From Micromonospora coriariae (lineage in GTDB: Bacteria; Actinomycetota; Actinomycetes; Mycobacteriales; Micromonosporaceae): a stretch of DNA of 64,000 bases. The stretch lies in assembly GCF_900091455.1 (NCBI RefSeq), contig NZ_LT607412.1, forward strand, positions 6,865,688-6,929,687. The letters run 5' to 3'. Below, in pieces: positions 56,757-64,000 of this stretch. The first letter of the stretch is position 1. Each line of letters starts with the position of its first letter. Made by a program: the position numbers and the translations under genes. The notes under the pieces were generated by a model that searched no databases, was not told the origin of the DNA, and saw nothing but the letters and a program-made list of their open reading frames with translations.

Positions 56757-59189
56757 ATGCCGAAATCCCTACCCGCGCGGTGGCGACGCCGCCTCCCGGT
56801 CCCGGCGGCGCTGGCCGCCGCCATGGCCGTCGTGCTGCTGGTCAGTCCGGCCTCGGCGACCGCGCCGGACGCCGCCGCACCGGCCGATTCCGGCCCGGTC
56901 GCCGGCGAGCCGGCGAACGTCGTGGAGGTGCTGCTCGCCGGCACCGCGGAGCTGGACGCGCTGGTCGCCACCGGAGTGGACCTCGACCACCATGTCGAAC
57001 GCGCGGAGAACGGCGTGGTCGCGCACGCGGTGCTCACGCCGAGCGAAGCCGCCCGGCTGACCGCGGCCGGCTTCACCCTCGGCGACGTGCTGCATCGCCC
57101 CGAGGACGCCCGGGCCCGCGTCGAGGAGCGCGAGTCGACCATCGCCGCGCACCTCGCCGAGAACCGGGAGTTCGCCGCCGCCGCGGCCGACCCGACCGCT
57201 CCGGACGTCTCCGACGTCAAGATCATCCGCGCGGACTACTACACCTCCGGGACCAGCCAGGTCCTCTCCGTCGAGGCGAAGTGGGCGCAGGGCCAGACGG
57301 CCAGCAACACGCTCACCGTCGAGCGGGACAGTGGGCCGGGTACCGCGATCGGCTCCGGCGGCACGCAGACCATCTCCCGCTTCGTCGACGCCGGCGTCTA
57401 CCTCTACCACCGTGGCGCCTCGGCGGTGACCAGCCGGCCGGACCGTATCCGGATCACCAGCCCCACCGGGGACGTGGCCGAGGTCAAGGTGCAGGAGTGG
57501 CTGCCCACCCCGGAGACCAGCCCGGAGGGACCGGGCTACCAGAAGGACTTCGTCACCAGCTACCTCACCCCGACCGAGCTGTACGCGCGGATCCACCAGC
57601 TCGCCGCCGAGTTCCCCAACCTGGCCGAGATCGTCGAGCTGCCGTACAAGACAAACGGCTACCGGCGGCACGCCCAGGCCGTCCTCGGCAGCGCCAACGC
57701 CAGCCGGGTCGCGGTGGACTCCCTGGCCTGGGGACACCAGGGTGGCAACGACATCTCGGTGGAGCTGGTGAACCCGGGCGCCGACAACGCGGCGCTGGCG
57801 GTGACCGTGAGCGGCAAGGCCATCCGGGTGGCCCTCGGTACCGACGGCGCGGGCGCGGTGACCAGCACCGCCGCCGAGGTCGTCGCGGCGCTCAACGCCG
57901 CGGCCGGGTCGCTGGTCAAGGCGTACACCTATCGCGGCAGCCCGGGCAACGGCGTGGTCGCGCCGGCGGCGCGGACCGCGCTCACCGACGACCTGAGTGC
58001 GCCGGCCTCCGTCTCCCGCGATCCGCAGCCGGTGTACGCGATCCGGATCGGCAAGGTTCGGGACGGTTCGAAGCCCGGGGTGCTCGCCTACGCCCAGGAG
58101 CACGCGCGGGAGTGGGTGCCGCCGCTGGTCGCCGTCGAAACCGCCGAGCGGTTGCTGCGCAACTACGCACACGACGGGCAGACCAAGCAGCTGCTGAACA
58201 ACCTGGACATCTGGATCGCCCCGTCGGTCAATCCGGACGGCGGCCACTACTCCTTCTACGACTTCAACTCGCAGCGCAAGAACATGACCAACCACTGCCC
58301 GTCGACCGGGGCCGCGGACTTCCTCGGCCGGGACTCGTGGGGCGTCGACAACAACCGCAACTACACCGAGTACAGCCTCTTCGACGGGTACTCGGGCGCG
58401 TCGAGCAGCTGCACCAGCGGCACCTACGCCGGGCCGAGCGAGCTCTCCGAGCCGGAGAACCGCAACGTCGACTGGCTGGCCGCCCGCCCCAACATCAAGT
58501 TCTCGATGAACCTGCACTCCTCCGGGAACTACTTCATGTGGTCGCCGGGCGCGTACGCCCTGCCGGACCGGACCTCGGCGCCGCGGCCGACGCTGGCCGA
58601 GGAGTCGGCCTTCTGGGGCGCGTCCTCGCGGATCCTGACCGCCATCAAGCAGCACCGGAACATGGCGGTCACCCCGGCCCGCACGGGCCCGATCTCCGAC
58701 GTGCTCTACTCGGCGGCGGGCAACTCCGGCGACATGCTCTGGTACAAGTACGGCATCTACGCCTGGAACTTCGAGGTCGGCACGTCCTTCCAACCGAACT
58801 GGGAGGAGGCGCACTCCGAGGCGATGGAGTTCTCCAATGGCCTGGTCGAGCTGATGCGGGTGGCCCGGGACTTCGCCAAGGACCGGACCCGCCCGGAGAG
58901 CACCCTCACGGTCGCCCCCAGCTCGACACCGGGCATGGTGAACGTGACCTTCGGCGTCTCCGAGCCCGCCTCGGTCTTCTACACCCTCGACGGCGCTACG
59001 CCGACGTACTCGTCGACGCTCTACGGCTCGGCGGGCATCCGCGAGGGCGGAGAGACCCTGACGATCCCGGCCGGCACCCGGATCAACTGGTTCTCGGTCG
59101 ACTCGGCCGGCAACGTCGAGAACAACTACACCCCGGACGGCAGCGGCAAGAACTACAGCAAGGGCCGGGCGGTCCTGCCGACCAGCTGA
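56757..59189 (+). CDS. Secreted M14 zinc carboxypeptidase
   Basis: 810 residues from the ATG at 56757. Sec signal peptide (about 1-37), then an N-terminal domain. The carboxypeptidase domain has zinc ligands His449 and Glu452 (HAREW) and His587 (NLHSSGN), and the catalytic Glu673 (WNFEVGTS). An insertion of about 110 residues (about 320-430, SLAWGHQGGNDISVELVNPG to TALTDDLSAPA) lies before the HAREW motif. The C-terminal module (SVFYTLDGATPTYSSTLY) is a chitobiase-like beta-sandwich. It trims C-terminal residues from extracellular peptides. Strong hairpin follows. Confidence 0.9.
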   Translation: MPKSLPARWRRRLPVPAALAAAMAVVLLVSPASATAPDAAAPADSGPVAGEPANVVEVLLAGTAELDALVATGVDLDHHVERAENGVVAHAVLTPSEAARLTAAGFTLGDVLHRPEDARARVEERESTIAAHLAENREFAAAAADPTAPDVSDVKIIRADYYTSGTSQVLSVEAKWAQGQTASNTLTVERDSGPGTAIGSGGTQTISRFVDAGVYLYHRGASAVTSRPDRIRITSPTGDVAEVKVQEWLPTPETSPEGPGYQKDFVTSYLTPTELYARIHQLAAEFPNLAEIVELPYKTNGYRRHAQAVLGSANASRVAVDSLAWGHQGGNDISVELVNPGADNAALAVTVSGKAIRVALGTDGAGAVTSTAAEVVAALNAAAGSLVKAYTYRGSPGNGVVAPAARTALTDDLSAPASVSRDPQPVYAIRIGKVRDGSKPGVLAYAQEHAREWVPPLVAVETAERLLRNYAHDGQTKQLLNNLDIWIAPSVNPDGGHYSFYDFNSQRKNMTNHCPSTGAADFLGRDSWGVDNNRNYTEYSLFDGYSGASSSCTSGTYAGPSELSEPENRNVDWLAARPNIKFSMNLHSSGNYFMWSPGAYALPDRTSAPRPTLAEESAFWGASSRILTAIKQHRNMAVTPARTGPISDVLYSAAGNSGDMLWYKYGIYAWNFEVGTSFQPNWEEAHSEAMEFSNGLVELMRVARDFAKDRTRPESTLTVAPSSTPGMVNVTFGVSEPASVFYTLDGATPTYSSTLYGSAGIREGGETLTIPAGTRINWFSVDSAGNVENNYTPDGSGKNYSKGRAVLPTS

Positions 59190-59207
59190 CGAATCACGGC
59201 AGGTAGG

Positions 59208-59241
59208 GACGGCCGCGGCGCTCCTGGGCGCCGCGGCCGTC
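59208..59241. terminator. Terminator between convergent genes
   Basis: Perfect 14-base stem (59208-59221 and 59228-59241) with a 6-base loop, 19 bases after the carboxypeptidase stop and facing the hydrolase remnant on the other strand. Confidence 0.75.
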
Positions 59242-59246
59242 ACCGC

Positions 59247-59388
59247 TCAACGCAGGAATCCGGCCATCGTCTCCACGAACCACTCCCCATCGTCGAGCCA
59301 CGGATAGTGCCCGGCGCCCGGCTGCACCGCCAACTCGGCCCGCGGGAACAGGCCGGCGTACTCGGCGGCGCTCCGGGCAACCGAGTCC
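59247..59388 (-). pseudogene. C-terminal remnant of an alpha/beta hydrolase
   Basis: The frame ending at the TGA at 59247-59249 reads YAGLFPRAELAVQPGAGHYP, then WLDDGEWFVETMAGFLR. The GHYPWLDD stretch holds the catalytic His near the C-terminus of an alpha/beta hydrolase. Everything upstream is lost near 59390, so only the tail remains. Confidence 0.65.
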
Positions 59389-59461
59389 TAACAGGAGGGT
59401 GACGCGCCCAGCGGCTGGGCTGGTGTCCTGCCGTCAACTCGCTCACCCGACCAAGCGTTTG

Positions 59462-60121
59462 TCAGTTGGCGGGCAAGGCGATGGTCTCCAGCCAGGCGCT
59501 CAGGCCGGGCACGACGGCGTGGAGGTCAGGGCCGTTGACCGTTGCGCTGGCGGCGGCACGAGCTTCGGGGGTTGCGTTGAACGCGATGGCGCAACCGACC
59601 ACGCTGAACAGCGGCACATCCGATCGCCCGTCGCCGATGGCCGCGCAATGCCGGAGTTCGACGCCCAACTCGGCGGCCACCCTGACGGCGAAATCGCGCT
59701 TGGCCTGCTCGTCGAACTGCTCGGCGACCTCGCCGCTGTAGCGGCCGTCGACTATCTGCAAGCGTGGTCCGCACGCTCGGTCGAAGCCGAAGCGGCTGCA
59801 CAGGTAGGTGCCGACGAAGTCCCACGCCAGCGTGGCCAGCACAGGCACGAGCGAGTGAGCCTGGCACCACGAAACGGTCTCCACTATGCCGTCCACCAGC
59901 GGCATCGACTCCAGAAACGCCTGGGCTTCAGCGGGTGTCCTGCTTGCCCACCCGCGAGCCTCGAGCACGCAAGCCTCGTCACTGCTCAAGGTGCCGGCTC
60001 CGTAGCCGGCTTGTATTTGTGCGATCTCCTTGGCATTGCCGACGAGCTCGGCGAGGTGCTGCCCACTGCTGGTCGGCGTCAGCGTTCCATCGACATCGAA
60101 GAACACCGCTCCACGGATCAT
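59462..60121 (-). CDS. HAD-superfamily phosphatase (SerB-like)
   Basis: 219 residues. Motif I is FFDVDGTLTP (the two Asp residues); motif II is likely the Thr in LATLAWDF; motif III/IV are the Lys in EQAKRDF and AIGDGRSDVPLF. The cap region and layout match phosphoserine-phosphatase-like proteins. The product acts on a small phosphate ester; the substrate is unknown. No partner gene is close. Confidence 0.85.
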   Translation of the reverse strand: MIRGAVFFDVDGTLTPTSSGQHLAELVGNAKEIAQIQAGYGAGTLSSDEACVLEARGWASRTPAEAQAFLESMPLVDGIVETVSWCQAHSLVPVLATLAWDFVGTYLCSRFGFDRACGPRLQIVDGRYSGEVAEQFDEQAKRDFAVRVAAELGVELRHCAAIGDGRSDVPLFSVVGCAIAFNATPEARAAASATVNGPDLHAVVPGLSAWLETIALPAN

Positions 60122-60161
60122 GGATCGAGACAGTACCCGTCAGGCGTGGGCTCTCGGGCAG

Positions 60162-60749
60162 TCACCTCATGCTGGCGACGGCAGACTGGGCAGCTCGACG
60201 GCGCCGACTGTAGTGAACGGTCAAGATACCGAGCAGCGGTCCCCAGGCGACCAGCGGCAGGTAGGCGATCCAGAACGCGGCACTCTGCCAGCCCTCGATG
60301 ATCGGCGTGCTCGGGCTGCCGTTGAGCATCCGGCCAGAGGCCATCATGGCCAGCGCGTACGGGAAGATCAGCAGAACCGTCGCACCGACGCTGGCGGGGA
60401 TGACTGCGGCCAGGGCCGGTACCCGGCGCCCGCCCAGGCCCGGGATCCACCTCGGCCACACCTCGCCCCACTCGCAGACCAGCCCGAGGGCGAGGAATGA
60501 CAGCACCTCGCTGACCAGGCTGAGCGTGATGATGTACCAGACCCCTTCGGGGACCAGGATCGGACCGTGGCCGGGCGACGGGGCGTCCAAGCGCTTCACC
60601 AGCGGAGCCTCGAAGACGAATGCCGTGATCCGCCAGATGGTGGAGGGCAACGTGGTCAGGGCGGCGGCGTATGCGGCCAGCATGGCCCAGCGGGGCACAC
60701 CCACCGCCGAGCGGCCGTGCAGCTTGCTCAGGATGGTGCGAGCGGTCAT
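60162..60749 (-). CDS. Membrane protein, unknown family (paralogue of 61091-62134)
   Basis: 195 residues from the ATG at 60749, with AAGGAGATT in front. Four membrane helices and the loop WGEVWPRWIPGLGGRRVPALAAVIPASVGA, whose counterpart in the divergent gene at 61091 is WGQVFPRWTLFLHGRRVPRW. The shared WGxVxPRW...GRRVP element marks a family whose function I do not know. The two genes lie head to head with 341 bases between. Confidence 0.7.
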   Translation of the reverse strand: MTARTILSKLHGRSAVGVPRWAMLAAYAAALTTLPSTIWRITAFVFEAPLVKRLDAPSPGHGPILVPEGVWYIITLSLVSEVLSFLALGLVCEWGEVWPRWIPGLGGRRVPALAAVIPASVGATVLLIFPYALAMMASGRMLNGSPSTPIIEGWQSAAFWIAYLPLVAWGPLLGILTVHYSRRRRAAQSAVASMR

Positions 60750-61090
60750 CGGGAAATCTCCTTGTCCAAACGCTGATCGTTGCGGCTGACGATGCGCATT
60801 CCGCGAGCCGGTGGGCAACGGCCAGCGTTGCTGTTTCAAGATCGCAGCCACGCCGGGCCCCCCGCATCCCATTGAGAGGGGACCGGATCACTCGCGCGGG
60901 GGAAGAGGGACCTGGGCCACACGCATGGCGGACGAGGTGACAGCGGCCCGGTTCAGATTCCCCACCGACGGCCGGTCGCGGTGTCACATTCCACGACCCG
61001 GTTGCGCCGCACGACCGCTGACTCGGCAGGGGGACAGGGATCGCTCCGGCGAGGGAGGCTGTGCGCCTCGGTCGGTGCGATGGTCAGCGC
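60750..61090. other. Divergent promoter region of the two paralogous membrane proteins
   Basis: No gene is recognised. Both promoters should lie here. No clear inverted repeat was found by eye. Confidence 0.4.
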
Positions 61091-62134
61091 ATGACTGGTG
61101 GCCTGCAGATGATGAGGACGTTGTGGCGTAGGTGGTGGCAGTTATGGCCGCGCTGGGTGAGCTGGGTAACGATGTTCTGGGCGGCCGTCTACACCGGCTT
61201 CGCCCTGGCGTGCGCGTTGACCGGAACCTCGCTGCTCTCTCTCGGCGGCCATCAGGGATCGTCCGTGCTGGGTTGGGCGGTCGCGGCAGGGGGCGCACTG
61301 GCGGCGACAGTCTGTGCGGTGGCCGCGCGGTACGGGCTACGACCCATACTGCGGGCGCTGCTGTGGGTGATGTGTGTGCTGGCGGGTATGGCCGCGTTCG
61401 GCCTGCTGATGGACATGATCACGCTGATGTTCGGCCAGGCGGTGGACAGTTGGGCGTCCGCTGCGCACCATGCGCTGGCGGCTGCAGGGACGCTCCTGTT
61501 GGCGGCCACCGCCCGGTCGGACCACCGCCCGCCTGCTGCGGCCCCCCTTCGGGCACACTGCGGCGCATCCGGGCCGGTCCAACTCGCCGCCTGCATCGGG
61601 ACGGTGGCCTTCCTTCCGTACGCGACGATGAAGCTGGTCTGGGCATCCGGCGGTACCTTCGCCGGGGTCAGCGGCAAGGAGATGCGCGCGATCTCTGAAC
61701 GCAACGGCGCCTCGGGGATCTGGCTCACCCTGGAGTCCTGGGGCCTGGACGCCACCGCCCTGCTGGCCGCAATCGGCGTCTTCCTGCTCTGGGGCCTGGT
61801 CCGCCCGTGGGGTCAGGTCTTCCCGCGGTGGACACTGTTCCTCCACGGTCGGCGCGTCCCCCGCTGGCTCCCCCTGACCCCGGCGCTGATAGGTGCGGCC
61901 ACCCTCGCTCCGTACGGAGTGCTCGGCGTCGGCTACCTGGCACTGGCCACCGCAGGTGTGGTGACGATACGGCGCGGAGACTTTCACTCCTCGGGCGATG
62001 CACTGCTGGTCGGCTGGATCGGCTTGGCCGCGTTTGCTGCATACGGGATCGCGCTGGTTATCGCGGCCCACTCGTACTGGCTTCGGACCACTCCGGCGCA
62101 TGGTGACGTAGAGCGCCCACCAGCGGTCAGTTAG
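61091..62134 (+). CDS. Membrane protein, unknown family (paralogue of 60162-60749)
   Basis: 347 residues from the ATG at 61091; a GTG at 61061 is an in-frame alternative, and neither has a strong ribosome site. About eight helices. The second half contains WGQVFPRWTLFLHGRRVPRWLPLTPALIG, shared with the shorter divergent protein, and YATMKLVWASGGTFAGVSG. The N-terminal half (two or three helices) is unique to this copy. Function unknown. Confidence 0.7.
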   Translation: MTGGLQMMRTLWRRWWQLWPRWVSWVTMFWAAVYTGFALACALTGTSLLSLGGHQGSSVLGWAVAAGGALAATVCAVAARYGLRPILRALLWVMCVLAGMAAFGLLMDMITLMFGQAVDSWASAAHHALAAAGTLLLAATARSDHRPPAAAPLRAHCGASGPVQLAACIGTVAFLPYATMKLVWASGGTFAGVSGKEMRAISERNGASGIWLTLESWGLDATALLAAIGVFLLWGLVRPWGQVFPRWTLFLHGRRVPRWLPLTPALIGAATLAPYGVLGVGYLALATAGVVTIRRGDFHSSGDALLVGWIGLAAFAAYGIALVIAAHSYWLRTTPAHGDVERPPAVS

Positions 62135-62545
62135 CTCGCCACCGACTGGCCGCTGATGGCGAGCTTCAACTGGCCAACAACGAGGCCGAACCAGCGTGGA
62201 CATGAGGCATCGGCATTGCCCGTATGACGGCAACCGGCTCCTCTGCACGATTGCCACTTCGGAGAATGCGCTCGCTCATCGGCCAGAAGAGTGAGCCGCA
62301 GGACCTGGCGGCGGCTGATCCCGCCTTCGCACCAAGGGTGCGGCTGGCACCGTGCCAGCTCAGGCGCGGGCGGCTGGTTCGGTGGGCTTTGTGGTAAGGC
62401 TCTCGCTCGGTGCACGGTCGGCTGGTTCGGTCTGCGCTGCGTCGGCTGCGCGTCGACGGCCGACGGTGCGACCGGGACCGCCGAGACCGGCGGACCCCGT
62501 CTAACGGTCGGCGAGGGCAGCGGACCGGACGCGTACGTTGGTGCG
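62135..62545. other. Intergenic stretch without a recognisable gene
   Basis: Frames are open on the minus strand but lack clear coding signatures. Nothing is recognised here. Confidence 0.4.
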
Positions 62546-63016
62546 GTGGCTACCATCGCGAGAACGCCGATCACGGCCCGTACGATGCGGCTGCTCATGC
62601 CGGTGGCCGCGCTGCTGTTTCTGGGCATCGCACTGCTGATCCGCGTCATCGACGACGGGGCACTGCGGCAGTACTCCGGCACCGCGCTGTACGCGTCGAT
62701 GGTCTGGGCCGGAGTGCTGTTCCTGCGGCCGCGGACGGCACCCATGCCGGCCGGGATGGTCGCCACCGTCTTCTGCTGGGTGGTGGAGTGCGCGCAGCTG
62801 ACCGGGGTGCCGGCCGAACTGTCGGCGCAGAGCCTCGCGGCGAGACTGACGCTCGGTGTGCAGTTCGACCCCGTCGACCTGGCCTGGTATCCGGCCGGCG
62901 TGGCTCCCCTGGTGGTGCTGCACCACCTGCTGCGCGCCCGAACCCGCCCCGCGTCGCGACTGCCGCGCGACGTCGTACCGCCACCGGCGGCCCCCCGGGT
63001 TGACACCCGCCCGTAG
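62546..63016 (+). CDS. DUF2809 family membrane protein
   Basis: 156 residues from a GTG at 62546; an ATG at 62585 is a later alternative. Helices include LLMPVAALLFLGIALLIRV, LYASMVWAGVLFLRP and MVATVFCWVVECAQLTGV. The ECAQL...FDPVDLAWYPAGV pattern is that of DUF2809, a VanZ-related small membrane family of unknown role. It stands alone. Confidence 0.75.
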   Translation: MATIARTPITARTMRLLMPVAALLFLGIALLIRVIDDGALRQYSGTALYASMVWAGVLFLRPRTAPMPAGMVATVFCWVVECAQLTGVPAELSAQSLAARLTLGVQFDPVDLAWYPAGVAPLVVLHHLLRARTRPASRLPRDVVPPPAAPRVDTRP

Positions 63017-63461
63017 CTGCCATCGGAGCTGCCCCGGCACCTCGCAGCCCACTCGTCGCAGGAATGTCGCCTTCCAGGCACCACGCCGTCCGGCGATGAC
63101 CAGCGTCGCCAAGCCGACGCTGCGGCACCCGGTCAGCGGGCCGCCGGCCTGGTCAAGCAGCAGGTTGAAGAGGACGCCTTACCCGAGTGGAGCAGGCCGA
63201 GTACCGACGAACATATGAGTCACTCTGGTGTCAGCACAGCATGCGCAAGTCTAGCTGCGGTGTTGACCTCTTCGGATCCGTCGAAGAGGTCAACACAGAA
63301 GATCCGCTGGCCACCGCTTCGCGAGTGGGATCAGTGACCTGGCCGGATGCATTGCTTCGCAGCGATGTCGCACACCATCGTTACTCGTGTCGCCCCGCCT
63401 GATCTACCTCAGGTTCTGCAGCATCGCCGGCTGGCTCGCTCTCCTCGCCCGCACCGCTGCG
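63017..63461. other. Intergenic stretch before the IS remnant
   Basis: No gene recognised. It contains ACACAG/GTTGACC-rich sequence around 63260-63300 that could be part of the flank of the decayed insertion sequence that follows. Confidence 0.35.
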
Positions 63462-63838
63462 GGGTTGCTCAGTTCCAGGTCCTGATCCGGGACCGGGCCG
63501 GGCAGTTCACCACCGCTTTCGACGCCGTACTGGCCGACGCCGGCATCACCCCGCGCAAGATCCCAGCGCGTAGCCCGCGGTCAACGCCTACTCGGAACGG
63601 TTTGTGCGCACCGTCCGCGCCGAGGTGACCGACCGGATGCTCATCGTTGGTGACAGGCACCTCCGCCGAACACTCGATCGGTACGCCCGCCACTACAACG
63701 GGCGGCGTCCGCATCGGGCGCTGCAGTTGCTGCCTCCACGCTCCGACCGACCCGTCGTCGACCGGGCCCACGAGCGGATCAAAACGCCGGCCCGTCCTCG
63801 GCGGGCTGATCAACGAGTACGAACGAGCCGCTTAGAAG
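63462..63838 (+). pseudogene. Remnant of a DDE integrase-type transposase (IS3/IS481-like)
   Basis: FQVLIRDRAGQFTTAFDAVL, then IPARSP in one frame; NAYSERFVRTVRAEVTDRML and YARHYNGRRPHRALQL in a second; and INEYERAA in a third. The Asp in IRDRAG and the Glu in YSERF are the last two catalytic residues of the rve integrase core. The N-terminal part, including the first Asp, is missing and there are frameshifts near 63580 and 63800. Dead element. Confidence 0.7.
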
Positions 63839-64000
63839 GCCCAGCTCAGGCCAGGTGACAGGGTTTTGGAACCCGACAGGCAGGAGAGCCGGGAGGACGC
63901 CACCTACGTCGACACCGTGGTCGACCTCTGCCTCACCGCGCTCGCGCCCTCATCTTCGACCCGCCCGGAGGTCCGCCCGCCCGACGTTCCGCACGGGCGG
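63839..64000. other. Window end, nothing recognised
   Basis: 162 bases without a feature I can support. Confidence 0.3.

Noticed and set aside
56769..59243. 824-codon minus-strand frame opposite the M14 carboxypeptidase
   Set aside because: Shadow frame with skewed composition and no recognisable domain.

Overview
The window is 64 kb of very GC-rich DNA with GTG and TTG starts, many 4-base ATGA/GTGA gene overlaps and actinobacterial gene families. It looks like the chromosome of a filamentous actinomycete, most probably in or near Micromonosporaceae. That is a judgement from style and gene content. No rRNA, tRNA or CRISPR array was found.

Layout. 1-5.2 kb: the end of a membrane protein coupled to a GtrB-like glycosyltransferase, a glucose-6-phosphate dehydrogenase, and a three-gene module of sulfite-oxidase-like protein, flavin reductase and DUF6510 protein. 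5.5-10.1 kb: a hypothetical gene, a broken ltrA, and four probable stress genes (RclC-like DUF417, AhpD-like, ferritin-like, DM13). 10.2-18.3 kb: a two-component system divergent from a tightly overlapping cluster (epimerase, GT-C-like membrane protein, GT2, DUF2064 transferase, methyltransferase, MsrP-like domain fused to a cytochrome-b-like membrane domain, small membrane protein). Both divergent promoter regions carry CGTAAG-type repeats at 11-base spacing, which suggests one regulon. 18.3-21.7 kb: MTA phosphorylase, an MscS channel, a cydA remnant and a DUF1345 protein.

22-25 kb: a secreted polymorphic-toxin-like protein (signal peptide, calcium-type DxDxDG repeats, pretoxin-like hydrophobic region, PD-(D/E)XK-like C-terminus), followed by a small unknown gene that may encode its immunity protein. 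Two strong hairpins separate them. 25.3-35.2 kb: a sugar-use locus (LacI regulator, lipoprotein binding protein, two ATPases, two permeases of the Opp/Dpp class, GH1 beta-glucosidase, ROK regulator), best read as uptake and hydrolysis of cellobiose-type oligosaccharides. An IS110-family element follows, with a possible bridge-RNA region in front of its recombinase gene.

37-50.7 kb: PadR/HAAS pair, GNAT/TetR divergent pair, a 1238-residue secreted subtilase divergent from a TrmB/LuxR-type regulator, a stand-alone ATP-dependent DNA ligase, and several membrane or lipoproteins of unknown role. 50.8-56 kb: a run of very small minus-strand genes, transposase debris, a flavoprotein, and a Tat-exported serine protease built like a Gram-negative autotransporter passenger but without a beta-barrel. 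56.7-64 kb: a secreted M14 carboxypeptidase, a HAD phosphatase, two related membrane proteins in divergent orientation, a DUF2809 protein and IS remnants.

The window is rich in broken genes (ltrA, cydA, a peptidoglycan-binding domain, LysE tail, alpha/beta-hydrolase tail and at least four transposase remnants), which marks it as accessory, rearranged territory. Most interesting are the toxin with candidate immunity gene, the autotransporter-like protease, and the regulated glycosylation/molybdoenzyme cluster.
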